Shown: in pieces, positions 1 through 9,770 of the stretch
How the letters are laid out: each line of letters starts with the position of its first letter
How positions within the stretch are numbered: the first letter of the stretch is position 1
Assembly (NCBI RefSeq): GCF_001713395.1
Contig: NZ_CP016452.1
Coordinates: forward strand, 1,302,001 to 1,366,000
Direction: 5' to 3'
Source: Sinorhizobium sp. RAC02
GTDB taxonomy: Bacteria > Pseudomonadota > Alphaproteobacteria > Rhizobiales > Rhizobiaceae
DNA length: 64,000 bases
Translations under genes and position numbers: made by a program
The notes under the pieces: model-generated
The model's database searches: none
Seen by the model: the letters and a program-made list of their open reading frames with translations, nothing else
What the model was told of the DNA's origin: nothing

Positions 1-93
1 TCCGACATAACCGAGGCCGATAACGCCGATATGCGCCTCACGCGACTGGATACGTGCGAGCAGCGTTTCATAAGCATGCAAGGCAGTTGGCAT
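1..93 (-). CDS. Nucleotide-sugar dehydrogenase, N-terminal fragment (cut by window edge)
   Basis: The reverse strand from position 93 reads 31 codons without a stop, starting at an ATG and ending at the window edge. The translation ends in IGVIGLGYVG, the Rossmann-fold dinucleotide-binding glycine motif that opens UDP-glucose/UDP-N-acetylhexosamine 6-dehydrogenases (the WecC/TviB/Ugd superfamily, which makes UDP-uronic acids for surface polysaccharides). A leader of about 20 residues precedes the motif, as in the WecC/TviB branch. Only this piece is visible, so the substrate cannot be assigned. It is divergent from the glycosyltransferase gene that follows, which fits a polysaccharide locus. 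The family call is good; the exact enzyme is unknown. Confidence 0.75.
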   Translation of the reverse strand, partial: MPTALHAYETLLARIQSREAHIGVIGLGYVG

Positions 94-262
94 CCGTGCT
101 CCGGGCTCATATACAGGGTCGGCGAGTTCAGATGGGAGAGTTTACCCCGCCTGTCAAGCCTCGCAAAATATGGGTGACGCTGCGTTCTGGCTCCGTGGCG
201 CCAGCTGTGCGGGCGCCGGTGTCGCTCTGTCGACGAATGCGAAAACAAGGCCGTCGGCATTC

Positions 263-1363
263 ATGAAGATTGCATTCTATGCGCCGCTGAAATCGCCGGA
301 ACACTCCGTTCCATCGGGGGATCGCCTGATGGCGCGGCAGATCATCGCCTGCCTGCGCCGTGCCGGTCATGATGTTGAGCTCGCGTCGGAACTTCGCGCG
401 CTCCTGGGCGACAGCGCGGACGAGGCGGGTTATGCGGCCCTCCAGGACCGGGCGAAGACGGAGATCGCTCAGCTTTCGGCCCGTTGGCGGGAAGACGGCG
501 TGCCGGATCTCTGGTTCTGCTACCACCTCTACTACAAGGCGCCAGATCTGATCGGGCCAGCGCTCTGCAAGATTTTCGGCCTGCCTTACGTCACGGTCGA
601 GGCGTCCTATTCGCATCGCCGGAACATCGGCATCTGGCGCGACATGCAGGCGAAGGTGCTGGACGCGATACGCGGCGCCACCGTCAACATCGGCCTGACC
701 GCCCGGGATATGGAAGGGATTCGCGCCGTGGCGCCGGAAGCGGCGATAGCCACGTTGAAACCCTTCATCGATGACGAAATCTTTACCGGAAAAGGGGCGG
801 AGCCTGAGCCTTTTCGTCTCGTCACTGTCGCCATGATGCGACCGGGCGACAAGATGGAGAGTTACCGTGCACTCGCCGCAAGCCTGCGGCAGATCACTGA
901 TATCCCCTGGACGCTGTCGGTTGTCGGGGATGGGCCGGCACGCGACGACGTCGTGGCGCTCTTTGCGGATTTTGCCGGGGACCGCATCGAATGGCTTGGG
1001 CAGAAAGAGCCCGTCGATGTAGCAAAAATCCTCGCGAAGGGTGCACTCTATGTCTGGCCGGGATGTGGCGAAGCCTATGGGCTTGCCTATCTCGAAGCCC
1101 AGGCCGCCGGCCTTCCCGTCGTGGCCTGGGCAACGGCCGGCGTTCCCGAAGTCGTGGAGAACGGCGTCAGCGGCCTGCTGACGACACCCGGTGATCACGC
1201 GGCGTACGGCGCTGCCATCAAAGACCTTCTCGGTAACGAAGAGAAGCGCCGACGCATGGCGGACGATGCGCGCAACCGCGTCCGGAACGATCACTCCCTC
1301 TCTGCTGCGACCAGAACGCTCGACACCATCCTTCGACGACATATTGGAGAGTGCAAGCTATGA
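263..1363 (+). CDS. Glycosyltransferase family 4 (GT-B fold)
   Basis: This 366-residue protein starts MKIAFYAPLKSPEHSVPSGD, the usual first beta strand and glycine-rich loop of GT4 retaining glycosyltransferases. The frame stays open for another 31 codons upstream, but that stretch looks non-native and the ATG at 263 fits the family N-terminus. The C-terminal nucleotide-sugar-binding domain carries the EX7E signature in PGCGEAYGLAYLEA (about E270 and E278), followed by GLPVVAWATAGVPE. Such enzymes transfer a sugar from a nucleotide sugar to a lipid-linked or polymer acceptor on the cytoplasmic side. The stop overlaps the next gene by ATGA, so the two are co-translated. Donor and acceptor cannot be read from the sequence. 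Confidence 0.88.
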   Translation: MKIAFYAPLKSPEHSVPSGDRLMARQIIACLRRAGHDVELASELRALLGDSADEAGYAALQDRAKTEIAQLSARWREDGVPDLWFCYHLYYKAPDLIGPALCKIFGLPYVTVEASYSHRRNIGIWRDMQAKVLDAIRGATVNIGLTARDMEGIRAVAPEAAIATLKPFIDDEIFTGKGAEPEPFRLVTVAMMRPGDKMESYRALAASLRQITDIPWTLSVVGDGPARDDVVALFADFAGDRIEWLGQKEPVDVAKILAKGALYVWPGCGEAYGLAYLEAQAAGLPVVAWATAGVPEVVENGVSGLLTTPGDHAAYGAAIKDLLGNEEKRRRMADDARNRVRNDHSLSAATRTLDTILRRHIGECKL

Positions 1364-2097
1364 CGACGGCAGCCACCCGCTCTTTGCAGGACGAGATTGC
1401 GCGGCGCGCGGATATTGGCAAGCCGCTCAGCCTCTGGCTGCGCGACGATGATGCAATCGAACCAACCGCAGCGCTTAACCATCTGCTCGCTTTGACGGCC
1501 ACACATTCGGTGCCGGTGCTGCTCGCCGTCATTCCATCCCTCACGGGTGAAGCTTTGTCGGGCCGGCTGGCGGGCGAAAGTCACGCTTCTGTTGCTGTCC
1601 ATGGCTGGGCACACAAGAACCATGCATCTTCCGGCGAAAAAAACCAGGAACTTGGCGCTCACCGGCCCGAGGATCAGGTTCTGGCGGAACTCGGCGCAGG
1701 TTTGGAAACCTTGATCACCCTGCACGCTGGGCGTTTTGTGCCGATGCTCGTGCCGCCGTGGAACCGCATTGCCCCTGCCGTTGTCGCCGGCCTGCCCGGC
1801 CTCGGCTTCGAGGTTCTGTCGGTCTTTGGCCCGGAGAAGCCCGCGCCGCTGAAAGTGCTGAATACGCATGTCGACATCATCGATTGGCGCGGCACGCGTG
1901 GTGGGCGGCCGACCGAGGCGGTGATCGCCGATCTCATTCGTGTCTCGCAGTTGCATGACGGGCCGATCGGCCTGCTGACGCATCACCTCGTGCATGACGG
2001 CGCGGCCTGGAATCTGATGGAGATGATCTTCGAAGCGACAGCGGCGCAATCCGGTTGTTCGTGGCGCTCCGCCGGAGACCTGCTCCGAAACGGGTGA
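1360..2097 (+). CDS. Polysaccharide deacetylase family protein
   Basis: A 245-residue protein. The ATG at 1360 is chosen because GGAGAG lies about 9 bases upstream and the start overlaps the preceding stop (ATGA); a GTG at 1351 is less likely. Motifs fit a NodB-type/DUF2334-like deacetylase fold: an Asp-rich strand SLWLRDDDAIEP near the N-terminus (metal or catalytic Asp), VHGWAHKNH in the middle (two-His metal motif), LVPPWNRI (the R-x-P-W-like active-site loop) and a late GLLTHHLVHD. No signal peptide is seen, so it probably acts in the cytoplasm. With the coupled GT4 gene it probably edits N-acetyl groups or processes a glycan intermediate. The substrate is unknown. Confidence 0.75.
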   Translation: MTTAATRSLQDEIARRADIGKPLSLWLRDDDAIEPTAALNHLLALTATHSVPVLLAVIPSLTGEALSGRLAGESHASVAVHGWAHKNHASSGEKNQELGAHRPEDQVLAELGAGLETLITLHAGRFVPMLVPPWNRIAPAVVAGLPGLGFEVLSVFGPEKPAPLKVLNTHVDIIDWRGTRGGRPTEAVIADLIRVSQLHDGPIGLLTHHLVHDGAAWNLMEMIFEATAAQSGCSWRSAGDLLRNG

Positions 2098-2356
2098 GGT
2101 TTTTCCAACGCGGCCAACGGAAAACGTCCGATAGAATGCAATCTTCTGGTTGTATTAGTATTTTGATCACTCTCTTGTGGTCCAATCCACTTTGCAAGCG
2201 ATGGAACGGCTGCCGACGCCACGGCTGCCATCGCGGGGAATGAATTGCAAGGCAGGTACGGCCCTTGGACAGGACGCGAGCGACTACCTTCGGTGAGGGG
2301 CACCACAGAGAGGCCAGACTGTTTCGATCGCTGGTCAGCCGTATGCGGTATCTGTG

Positions 2357-4366
2357 ATGAAGCAGATACCAAAGACGCGGCTTCGCCTGATCGCTGTCGC
2401 CTGGCCCTTCGTCCTGATCGTTCTTCTCCAGACGGCGCTCGCCACCTTCAGCCTGCAGGTCACCTCATCGCTTCGCGCCTTTGTGACCGGGGAAAGCCTC
2501 TGGTCGAAGGGCCAGCATGATGCGCTCTATTACCTCAACCGTTATGCCGAATCCGGCAATCGCACGTTTGTCACTCGCTTCAATCAAGCGATTGCGATCC
2601 CGATCGGCGACCGTGAGGCACGCCTGGCGCTGGAGGCCGATCCGCCGGATACCAAGGCGGCTTTCGCCGGTTTCCTCAAAGGTGGCAACCATCCGGACGA
2701 TATTCCGAATGTGATCTGGCTGTTCCGCTACTTTCGCTGGCTGCCGGTGATGGCGGATTGCATCGATGACTGGCGCACGGCAGAAGGCGCGTTGATGCAG
2801 CTTCTGCCGATCGGCGAGGCGATCGACACCTCTAGCCATATCAGTGAGGCCGACCGGCGCGACATCGTGCGGCAACTCGATGAGATCAACGTCCTCGTCA
2901 CGCCGCTCACCAAGCGTTTTTCGGACCGTCTCGGCGAAGGCACGCGCCAGGTACAGACTGTGCTGTTTGTCAGCAACCTGGCGATGGCGCTGGTGTTCAT
3001 CCTGCTGACGGTCTGGCGGCTGAACAGCTTTCTCATCCACCGGCGCGACATCGAGGCGCGACTGTCCCACAGCGCCCATCATGACGATCTCACCGGCCTG
3101 CCAAACCGCCGGCTGTTCGAGGAAAGCCTCGGCCGCGCGCTGGAAGGGTCAAGCAAACGCCATGCGCTGATGTTCATCGACCTTGACCAGTTCAAGGCGG
3201 TGAACGACCATGGCGGGCACGCCGCGGGCGACGAATTGCTGCGGCGGGTGTCTCGTGACCTGGGCAAGGCAATCCGCGGCACCGACCTGCTTGCCCGGCT
3301 CGGGGGCGACGAGTTCGGCATCGTGCTGCCGCACTGCGCGCCGGAAGATGCCTTGCGCATTGCCATGCGCCTGCGCGAAATCACCGAGGCGATCGATTTC
3401 GTCTGGAACGGGCACCGCTATGCGATCAGCGCCAGTGTCGGCGTGGTCCATCTCGGAGATCACACCTATACGTTGCAGGAGGCGCTCCGCGCCGCCGATA
3501 TTGCCTGCTACATGGCCAAGGAGAAGGGCCGCAACCGCGTCCATGTCTATGAGACGACCGACGCGGCGCAGACCCAGTTCGCGGCCAATCTCAACTGGGT
3601 GCAGCGCCTGCACCGTGCGCTGGAGGAAGACCGCTTCTTGCTCTTCTCCCAGCCGATTGCTGCCCTCGACACGGGCAAGGAGCGGCAGGACCATTGCGAA
3701 ATCCTGCTCCGGCTTGAAGAAGACGGCAAGCTGTTGTCGCCCGGCGCCTTCATTCCTGCCGCTGAACGGTTCGGTCTCATGCCGTCGATCGACCGCTGGG
3801 TCGTCAGCCATGCGCTCGACATCATCGGCCGGCGCAAGGGCGCGGTTTCCGGCACCTATTCCATCAATCTCAGCGGCCTGACGCTGAAGGACGAGACGTT
3901 CCTGCCGTTCCTGCGCGAGGCGCTGCGCCGCAGCCACGTCCGGGCCGACGTGCTCTGCTTCGAGATCACCGAGACCAGCGCCATCGAAAATCTTGACGAG
4001 GCCATCGCCTTCATGAACGCGATGCGCGCCATGGGCTGCCGCTTCGCGCTCGATGATTTCGGTGTCGGCATGTCGTCTCTCACTTATATGAAGCGCCTGC
4101 CGGTGGACTATGTGAAGATCGACGGCAGCTTCGTGCGCGACATGCTGACCGACAAGGCGGACTGGATGACGGTCGAGATGATCAACCAGATCTCGCATCT
4201 CGCCGGCCGCAAAACGATTGCCGAATTCGTCGAGACTGTGGAGATTCGCAAGGCGCTGCGCGTCATTGGCGTCGATTATGCGCAGGGCTACTTCATCGGC
4301 CATCCCATGCCTTTTGAGGCGGATGAGGCGGTTGTCGTGCCGCTCCCCCGTGCCGATGTTGCGTAG
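2357..4366 (+). CDS. Membrane-anchored GGDEF-EAL dual-domain c-di-GMP protein
   Basis: A protein of about 669 residues. A transmembrane helix near residues 9-30 and another near 205-228 enclose a periplasmic sensor region of no recognised family. The GGDEF domain follows, with an exact GGDEF motif near residue 316 and an RGTD inhibitory site (RxxD) five residues before it, so diguanylate cyclase activity and product inhibition both look possible. The EAL domain (about 410-650) reads EIL instead of EAL but keeps its glutamate, the ETSAIE segment, the DDFG metal motif, KIDGSF and the late QGYFIG, so phosphodiesterase activity is also plausible. The start is ATG 2357, directly after an in-frame GTG at 2354; no strong ribosome site is seen. 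It is transcribed alone. Net activity cannot be predicted. Confidence 0.92.
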   Translation: MKQIPKTRLRLIAVAWPFVLIVLLQTALATFSLQVTSSLRAFVTGESLWSKGQHDALYYLNRYAESGNRTFVTRFNQAIAIPIGDREARLALEADPPDTKAAFAGFLKGGNHPDDIPNVIWLFRYFRWLPVMADCIDDWRTAEGALMQLLPIGEAIDTSSHISEADRRDIVRQLDEINVLVTPLTKRFSDRLGEGTRQVQTVLFVSNLAMALVFILLTVWRLNSFLIHRRDIEARLSHSAHHDDLTGLPNRRLFEESLGRALEGSSKRHALMFIDLDQFKAVNDHGGHAAGDELLRRVSRDLGKAIRGTDLLARLGGDEFGIVLPHCAPEDALRIAMRLREITEAIDFVWNGHRYAISASVGVVHLGDHTYTLQEALRAADIACYMAKEKGRNRVHVYETTDAAQTQFAANLNWVQRLHRALEEDRFLLFSQPIAALDTGKERQDHCEILLRLEEDGKLLSPGAFIPAAERFGLMPSIDRWVVSHALDIIGRRKGAVSGTYSINLSGLTLKDETFLPFLREALRRSHVRADVLCFEITETSAIENLDEAIAFMNAMRAMGCRFALDDFGVGMSSLTYMKRLPVDYVKIDGSFVRDMLTDKADWMTVEMINQISHLAGRKTIAEFVETVEIRKALRVIGVDYAQGYFIGHPMPFEADEAVVVPLPRADVA

Positions 4367-4400
4367 CGGAAACCGAACTGTTTCAGCAGGGTGACAGGCG

Positions 4401-5063
4401 TTACGTCTGATCCGACGCCCGCTCCAGTGCCTTCAACATCGTGCGTTCGGCAAGATTCAGATAGATCTCCATCTGCGCAGCCGCCTCATTCGGCTTGTCC
4501 TGTTCGAGCAGCGTCACGATGGCGCCGTTCATGTCGACGAAGGGGGAGTGCAGGTGCTCCGGATCGTTGAGCAGTCCGAAGCAGAGACGCAGCTCCGCTG
4601 AAACCCGCTCGTAGAACTCGTTGAGCCGCACGCTGTCCGACAGGTCGATGATCGCGGTGTGGAACATCATGTTGGCGCTACCGACGCCGATCCAGTCGCC
4701 CTGCTCGCGCTGGCGCTGGCCTCGGTTGACGGCCTCCCGCATCACCTTGATTGCCGGATGCTGGTGCCAGGCCTGGCGGAGAGCGCCGCATTCCAGCATG
4801 CGCCGCACGCGATAGATGTCGATGATCGAGGCCATGCTGGGCACGGCGACGAAGACGCCGCGATTGGCCTCGTGGCGCAGCAGGCCATCCTTGGTGAGCA
4901 GGCGAAAGGCCTCGCGCAGCGAGTTGCGCGAGACATCGAAACGCTCGCTGAACGCCGCCTCCGACAGTCGCTGGCCGGGAGCGAGCTCCCCCGAAATCAA
5001 CAGCGTACGAATGCGCCGCGCCAACCGGTCCGCAAGGGGCAGGCCCTCTCCGTCATCCGTCAT
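4401..5063 (-). CDS. GntR family regulator, FCD (FadR) subfamily
   Basis: A 220-residue protein with a winged helix-turn-helix at about residues 10-75 (LADRLARRIRTLLISGEL, then SEAAFSERFDVSRNSLREA and the wing GLLRHEANRGVFVA). An all-helical FCD effector domain follows, with family-like histidines (MMFHTAIIDL, near residue 130). FCD domains bind small carboxylates or metal-carboxylate complexes and usually repress nearby catabolic genes. The gene diverges from the transporter-PxpABC operon across about 240 bases that hold a FadR-type palindrome overlapping a sigma70-like -35 box, so it most likely controls that operon. The effector is unknown; a lactam-derived amino acid is an inference from context. 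Confidence 0.88.
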   Translation of the reverse strand: MTDDGEGLPLADRLARRIRTLLISGELAPGQRLSEAAFSERFDVSRNSLREAFRLLTKDGLLRHEANRGVFVAVPSMASIIDIYRVRRMLECGALRQAWHQHPAIKVMREAVNRGQRQREQGDWIGVGSANMMFHTAIIDLSDSVRLNEFYERVSAELRLCFGLLNDPEHLHSPFVDMNGAIVTLLEQDKPNEAAAQMEIYLNLAERTMLKALERASDQT

Positions 5064-5214
5064 TCCGTTCTCCCCGAACCCGGTTTCACACCGGATTTAC
5101 CCTCATAATGTGCCTGCTCTTAGCACGAATGCGGGGGCGGTGGGGCTGAAAATTGTCGCCAATCCCGGGCTATGTGATTGGTAAAACGGCAGAAATAAGG
5201 AACGATATGACAAA

Positions 5215-5227
5215 ATTGTTGAACAAT
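5215..5227. promoter_or_regulatory. Candidate FadR-type operator between gntR and the PxpABC operon
   Basis: ATTGTTGAACAAT is a 13-base inverted repeat with a central G. It fits the T-x-GT-Nx-AC-x-A form typical of FCD-type GntR operators (TTGT, three bases, ACAA). It ends two bases before a TTGACA box, where bound repressor would block polymerase. Confidence 0.55.
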
Positions 5228-5228
5228 A

Positions 5229-5257
5229 TTGACATTTTTGTGTAGCAGCGCATGATT
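5229..5257 (+). promoter_or_regulatory. Candidate sigma70-like promoter for the PxpABC operon
   Basis: A perfect TTGACA lies at 5229-5234. The best -10 at 17-base spacing is the weak ATGATT at 5252-5257. The start codon at 5307 is about 50 bases downstream. It abuts the GntR operator. The -35 is convincing and the -10 is not. Confidence 0.4.
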
Positions 5258-5306
5258 AAGCTATCGAGCCATTCGCGAGGGGCGGTGGCAGACCTGGGAG
5301 AAACCC

Positions 5307-6563
5307 ATGCAGCAGAACGAGCTTGCGGCCAGCCAGACCGGCACCGCGGCGCAGAGCAAGATTACGCAGCGTCGCGCACTGCTTTCGGCCATGTTCCTGA
5401 TGTCGATGTCGGCCGTCGGGCCGGGCTTCATCACGCAGACGGCAACGTTCACCGTCAAACTCGGCGCGGCCTTCGCCTTCGCCATCCTCATTTCGATCCT
5501 GATCGACTTCGTCGTGCAGGCCAATATCTGGCGCATCGTCACGGTGACGCGCATGCGCGCCCCGGCCATTGCCAATGCGGCCATCCCGGGCTCCGGCTAT
5601 GTCCTCGCCGTGCTGGTCATCATCGGCGGCCTGTTCTTCAACATCGGCAATATCGGCGGCGCCGGCCTCGGCTTCAACGCCATGATCGATCTTGATCCGA
5701 AGATCGGCGGCGCCATCGGCGCACTAGCGGCCATCGGCATCTTCCTGTCGCGCCGCGCCGGCATCGCCATGGACCGCGTCGTCTTCGTCGCCGCCTTCAT
5801 CAAGCTGGCGCTGATCGTCTATGCAGCGATCGTTTCCAGCCCGCCGGTTGCCGAAGCCTTCCGCCAGAGCCTCCTGCCCGACACCATCGATTTCGCCACC
5901 ATCACTACCATCGTCGGCGGCACAGTCGGTGGCTACATCACCTATGCCGGCGCCCATCGTCTGCTCGACAAGGGCACGGTCGGGGTCGAGAACATCGGCG
6001 CGGTCAACCGTGCGGCCTTCAGCGGCATCGCGATCACCGGCGTGCTGCGCTACATCCTCTTCCTTGCAATCCTCGGCGTCGTTGCAAGCGGCGTGGTGAT
6101 CGACCTTTCCGGCCAGGCCGCCAATCCGGCAGGCCAGGCTTTCCACGCGGCCTCCGGCAATATCGGTTTCCGCCTGTTCGGTGCGGTCTTCCTCGCCTCG
6201 GCGATGACCAGCATCATCGGTGCCGCCTATACGTCTGTCTCCTTCCTCACGGCCTTCAAGCCGGACATGACGGAGCGCCAGCGCAACCTTTCCACCGTTG
6301 CCTTCATTGCCTTCTCGCTCGTCTGCTACCTGATCATCACCACGCCGCCGGCCGCCATGCTGGTCTTCGTTGGCGGCCTGAACGGTCTGGTGCTGCCGAT
6401 CGGATTCTCGATCTTCATGTATGCCGCATGGGCGCGGCCCGACCTGATGAACGGTTACCACTATCCGCGCTGGCTGCTGATCCTCGGTGTCCTGACCTGC
6501 GTGCTGACATGGTATATGGGCTACAAGTCGGCCGGCGCGATCTTCAGCCTGCTCGGCGCATAA
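5307..6563 (+). CDS. NRAMP-fold membrane transporter
   Basis: A 418-residue, strongly hydrophobic protein with about 11 membrane segments. The first part ([27 protein letters not shown]) aligns by eye with TM1 of NRAMP/MntH-type proteins (GPG start). The metal-binding DPGN of true NRAMP transporters is not there, and I see no MPH motif in the middle of the chain. It therefore probably belongs to the NRAMP-related branch that does not move Mn/Fe. As first gene of a PxpABC-type operon it may import the organic substrate, or its counter-ion, for that pathway (inference). The start ATG follows a GGGAGA ribosome site. Confidence 0.75.
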   Translation: MQQNELAASQTGTAAQSKITQRRALLSAMFLMSMSAVGPGFITQTATFTVKLGAAFAFAILISILIDFVVQANIWRIVTVTRMRAPAIANAAIPGSGYVLAVLVIIGGLFFNIGNIGGAGLGFNAMIDLDPKIGGAIGALAAIGIFLSRRAGIAMDRVVFVAAFIKLALIVYAAIVSSPPVAEAFRQSLLPDTIDFATITTIVGGTVGGYITYAGAHRLLDKGTVGVENIGAVNRAAFSGIAITGVLRYILFLAILGVVASGVVIDLSGQAANPAGQAFHAASGNIGFRLFGAVFLASAMTSIIGAAYTSVSFLTAFKPDMTERQRNLSTVAFIAFSLVCYLIITTPPAAMLVFVGGLNGLVLPIGFSIFMYAAWARPDLMNGYHYPRWLLILGVLTCVLTWYMGYKSAGAIFSLLGA

Positions 6564-6576
6564 GGGGAGGGAAACC

Positions 6577-7344
6577 ATGGTAGCGATCGATCTCAACAGC
6601 GATCTCGGCGAAAGCTACGGTGCCTGGCGAATGGGCGATGACGCGGCGATGCTCGCCGTCGTCTCCTCCGCCAACATCGCCTGCGGCTTCCACGCCGGCG
6701 ACCCGGCCGGCATCTACCGCACGGTGAAGGCGGCCGCAGCGAACGGCGTCGTCATCGGTGCCCATGTCTCCTACCCGGACCGCGTCGGCTTCGGCCGCCG
6801 CGACCTGGACGCTACCGCCGAAGAGCTGATAGCCGATGTGATCTACCAGATCGGCGCCATCAAGGGCGTTGCCGCCGCGGCGGGGACGACCGTGCGCTAC
6901 GTCAAGCCGCACGGGGCGCTCTACAACCGCATCGCCTACGACGCCAAGCAGGGCCAGGCGGTGATCGACGGCATCAAGGCTGTCGATCCGTCGCTGATCC
7001 TGATGGGTCTTGCCAACGCGCCGATCCTCGATCTTGCGCGCAAATCGGGCCTTGCTGTCGTCGCCGAAGCCTTTGCCGACCGCGCCTATACGCCGAAGGG
7101 CGAACTCGTTTCCCGTCGAGAAGCCGGTGCCGTGTTGCACGACGAGGCAAAAATCGCCGATCGCATGGTGCAGCTTGCCCGTGAGGGCACACTGGAAGCC
7201 ATCGACGGCAGCACGATCCGGGTCGAGGCACAATCGATCTGCGTGCATGGCGACAGCCCCGGCGCAGTTTCGATCGCGCAGGAAATCCGCCGTCGCTTCG
7301 AGGCGGAAGGCATCGCCATCCGCTCCTTCGCCGACAAGGATTGA
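6577..7344 (+). CDS. pxpA: LamB/YcsF family 5-oxoprolinase subunit A (copy 1)
   Basis: A 255-residue protein, normal for the family. It opens [19 protein letters not shown], then shows [29 protein letters not shown] and [10 protein letters not shown], the metal/active-site blocks of LamB/YcsF proteins. In Escherichia coli and Bacillus the PxpA subunit works with PxpB and PxpC to open 5-oxoproline to glutamate using ATP. A strong GGGGAGGG ribosome site precedes the ATG. All partners are in the same operon. A second copy lies at 29450, so one set may act on a different lactam or cyclic amide. Confidence 0.9.
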   Translation: MVAIDLNSDLGESYGAWRMGDDAAMLAVVSSANIACGFHAGDPAGIYRTVKAAAANGVVIGAHVSYPDRVGFGRRDLDATAEELIADVIYQIGAIKGVAAAAGTTVRYVKPHGALYNRIAYDAKQGQAVIDGIKAVDPSLILMGLANAPILDLARKSGLAVVAEAFADRAYTPKGELVSRREAGAVLHDEAKIADRMVQLAREGTLEAIDGSTIRVEAQSICVHGDSPGAVSIAQEIRRRFEAEGIAIRSFADKD

Positions 7345-7353
7345 GGGGCCACG

Positions 7354-8160
7354 ATGATCCCGACCGCGTTCCTCGACCACACCGACGCCACGCCCGCCCG
7401 CGATGCGCGGGCGACCTATCGCGGCGGACTTGTCAAGCCGACATCCGGCATTGCGCCGGGCTTCACGCAGGCCAACATGATCGTGCTGCCGCGCGACTGG
7501 GCCTTCGATTTCCTGCTCTACGCGCAGCGCAATCCGAAACCGTGCCCGGTGCTGGACGTCTCCGATCCGGGCTCGCCGACGACATTGCTCGCGCCCGGCG
7601 CAGACCTGCGCACCGACCTGCCGCTCTACCGCATCTGGCGGGATGGCAAGCTCGCCGAGGAGACGCCGGACGCGACCGCGGCCTGGGCGGAGCGAGACGA
7701 CCTCGTCGCCTTCCTGATCGGCTGCTCCTTCACCTTCGAGACGCCGATGGTGGATGCCGGTATCGAGATCCGTCACATGACGGACAAGAGCAACGTGCCG
7801 ATGTACCTGACCAACAAGGCCTGCCGCCCGGCCGGGCGGCTGAAGGGCAACATGGTGGTCTCCATGCGGCCGATCCCGGCTTCACGCGTCGCCGACGCCG
7901 CGACCATTTCCGCCCGCTTCCCGGCCGTGCATGGTTCGCCGGTGCATGTCGGCGCGCCGGAGGAAATCGGCATTTCCGATCTCGCAAAGCCGGATTTCGG
8001 CGACGCGGTGCGGATTGAACCCGGCGAAGTGCCTGTGTTCTGGGCGTGCGGCGTCACTCCGCAGGCGGCTGTGATGGCTTCCGGCGTGCCCTTCGCCATC
8101 ACCCATGCCCCCGGCTACATGTTTATCACGGATATCCCCGATTCCGCCTACCACGTGTGA
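7354..8160 (+). CDS. YcsI-type putative hydro-lyase / D-glutamate cyclase family (DUF1445)
   Basis: A 268-residue protein, the usual family length. Family blocks include [40 protein letters not shown] (residues about 120-140), [19 protein letters not shown] and a C-terminal [18 protein letters not shown] with [12 protein letters not shown]. Bacterial YcsI proteins are annotated as hydro-lyases; a related mammalian protein acts as D-glutamate cyclase, interconverting D-glutamate and 5-oxo-D-proline. In this operon it could make or consume the lactam handled by PxpABC. Only this system has one; the second PxpABC set at 29-34 kb lacks it. The function in this organism is inferred from family and context. 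Confidence 0.85.
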   Translation: MIPTAFLDHTDATPARDARATYRGGLVKPTSGIAPGFTQANMIVLPRDWAFDFLLYAQRNPKPCPVLDVSDPGSPTTLLAPGADLRTDLPLYRIWRDGKLAEETPDATAAWAERDDLVAFLIGCSFTFETPMVDAGIEIRHMTDKSNVPMYLTNKACRPAGRLKGNMVVSMRPIPASRVADAATISARFPAVHGSPVHVGAPEEIGISDLAKPDFGDAVRIEPGEVPVFWACGVTPQAAVMASGVPFAITHAPGYMFITDIPDSAYHV

Positions 8161-8167
8161 GGGTTCG

Positions 8168-9760
8168 ATGCGCTTTCTTCCCGTCAGCCTGACCACCATC
8201 CTTGTCGAGCTTGCCGATCTCGACGAGACGCTCGCTCTCTTCGCCTCGTTGCAGGCCGAGCCCATCGACGGCGTCGAAGAGATGGTGCCCGCGGCGCGCA
8301 CGCTGATGATCCGCTTCCGTCCGGAAACGGTTTCATCCGCCGAGCTTGCGGCCCGCATCAGCACCCGCGACCTTTCGGCGAAAATCGCGCCGTCGGAGAA
8401 TCTGGTCGAAATCCCGGTGCGCTACGACGGCGAGGATTTGAACGACGTCGCGGAATTGACCGGCCTCAGCGTTGAAGAGGTCATCCGCCGCCACACCGAA
8501 AGTGAATTCACGGTGGCCTTCTGCGGTTTCGCGCCGGGTTTCGGCTATCTCGTCGGCGGTGATGCGGCGCTCACGGTGCCGCGCCGCAAGAGCCCGCGCA
8601 CCCGCATTCCGGCTGGTTCCGTGGCGATCGCCGGTGCCTTCAGCGGTGTCTATCCGCAGGCAAGTCCGGGGGGCTGGCAGATCATCGGCACCACGCCGGT
8701 CAAGATGTGGGACATCGACCGTGATCCCGGCGCGCTGTTCCAGCCCGGCTATCGCGTGCGCTTCTTCGACATGGCGACATCCGGCAAGACCGTCAGCATC
8801 CCCGAGCCGGCTCCGCGTGCGGACCGCAGCGTTGCGGCAGAAGCTCCGCAGTTCAAGGTGCTTGCAGCACCAATGCCGGCCGTCTTTCAGGATCTCGGCC
8901 GCTTCGGCCAGACCGGGCAGGGGGTTTCCGCCTCCGGCGCGCTGGATCGCGGTGCCTTCCTCGCCGCAAACCGCATCGTCGGCAATCCGGCCAACACGCC
9001 GGGGCTCGAACTCACCCTTGGCGGCTTTTCCTTCGAGAGCAACGTTCGTGCCGTGATCGGCCTCGCCGGTGCGCCCTGTCCCGTCACGGTGCGCGATACC
9101 GCTGGCCGCAGTCAGGACTTCCAGGCCTATCAGCCGATTCCCCTCGAGCCCGGCGACGTCGTGACCGTCGGTCATCCAAAAAAGGGCATGCGCGCCTACC
9201 TTTCCGTTCGTGGCGGTTTCGCTGTCGCGCCGGTTCTCGGCAGCGCGGCCACGGATACGCTGGCGGTCGTCGGCCCCGAACCCGTAACAACCGGGGCCGT
9301 GCTCGTCCTGAAGAACGACAAGGTTGGACTGACGAGCGTCTCAACCGATGAAGTCCCTGCCTTCGATCCGCCGTCAGCGGCAGACGTGGTGACGCTGGAC
9401 GTCGTGCTCGGCCCGCGCACCGATTGGTTCACTGAAAAGGGTATCGAGACACTGACCAGCCAGCTCTGGCAGGTCACGCCGCAATCGAGCCGCGTCGGCA
9501 TCCGCCTTGCCGGCGACGTGCCGCTGGAGCGCAAGGACAGCGCGGAATTGCCGAGCGAAGGCACGGCGACGGGCGCAATCCAGGTGCCGCACAGCGGTCA
9601 ACCCGTCCTCTTCCTCGCCGACCATCCACTGACCGGGGGTTATCCGGTCATCGGCGCGGTCGCCGAGTATCACCTCGATCTCGCCGGCCAGGTTCCCATC
9701 AACGCAAAGATTCGTTTCCGCCCGATCGGCCCCTTCGCCGACATCGCCGCGACCCGATAG
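8168..9760 (+). CDS. PxpB-PxpC (KipI-KipA) fusion, 5-oxoprolinase / carboxyltransferase-like
   Basis: A 530-residue fusion. The N-terminal 215 or so residues are PxpB/KipI-like ([46 protein letters not shown]). After a short linker, residues from about 235 are PxpC/KipA-like ([57 protein letters not shown]). The two halves resemble the carboxyltransferase domain of urea carboxylase and are separate proteins in E. coli. Here they are one chain, whereas copy 2 (31936-33772) is split. The ATG at 8168 is chosen because upstream in-frame codons overlap the previous gene. It is expected to assemble with PxpA and perhaps with the biotin enzyme encoded next. Confidence 0.9.
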   Translation: MRFLPVSLTTILVELADLDETLALFASLQAEPIDGVEEMVPAARTLMIRFRPETVSSAELAARISTRDLSAKIAPSENLVEIPVRYDGEDLNDVAELTGLSVEEVIRRHTESEFTVAFCGFAPGFGYLVGGDAALTVPRRKSPRTRIPAGSVAIAGAFSGVYPQASPGGWQIIGTTPVKMWDIDRDPGALFQPGYRVRFFDMATSGKTVSIPEPAPRADRSVAAEAPQFKVLAAPMPAVFQDLGRFGQTGQGVSASGALDRGAFLAANRIVGNPANTPGLELTLGGFSFESNVRAVIGLAGAPCPVTVRDTAGRSQDFQAYQPIPLEPGDVVTVGHPKKGMRAYLSVRGGFAVAPVLGSAATDTLAVVGPEPVTTGAVLVLKNDKVGLTSVSTDEVPAFDPPSAADVVTLDVVLGPRTDWFTEKGIETLTSQLWQVTPQSSRVGIRLAGDVPLERKDSAELPSEGTATGAIQVPHSGQPVLFLADHPLTGGYPVIGAVAEYHLDLAGQVPINAKIRFRPIGPFADIAATR

Positions 9761-9770
9761 GAGGAATGCC

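Noticed and set aside
128..1342. A 404-codon open frame on the minus strand opposite the glycosyltransferase gene
   Set aside because: It is antisense to a gene with clear GT4 motifs, has low-complexity Arg-rich sequence and no family motif. High-GC codon usage produces such shadows.
3149..4303. A 384-codon minus-strand open frame opposite the GGDEF-EAL gene
   Set aside because: Antisense to GGDEF and EAL motifs; no recognisable protein features.
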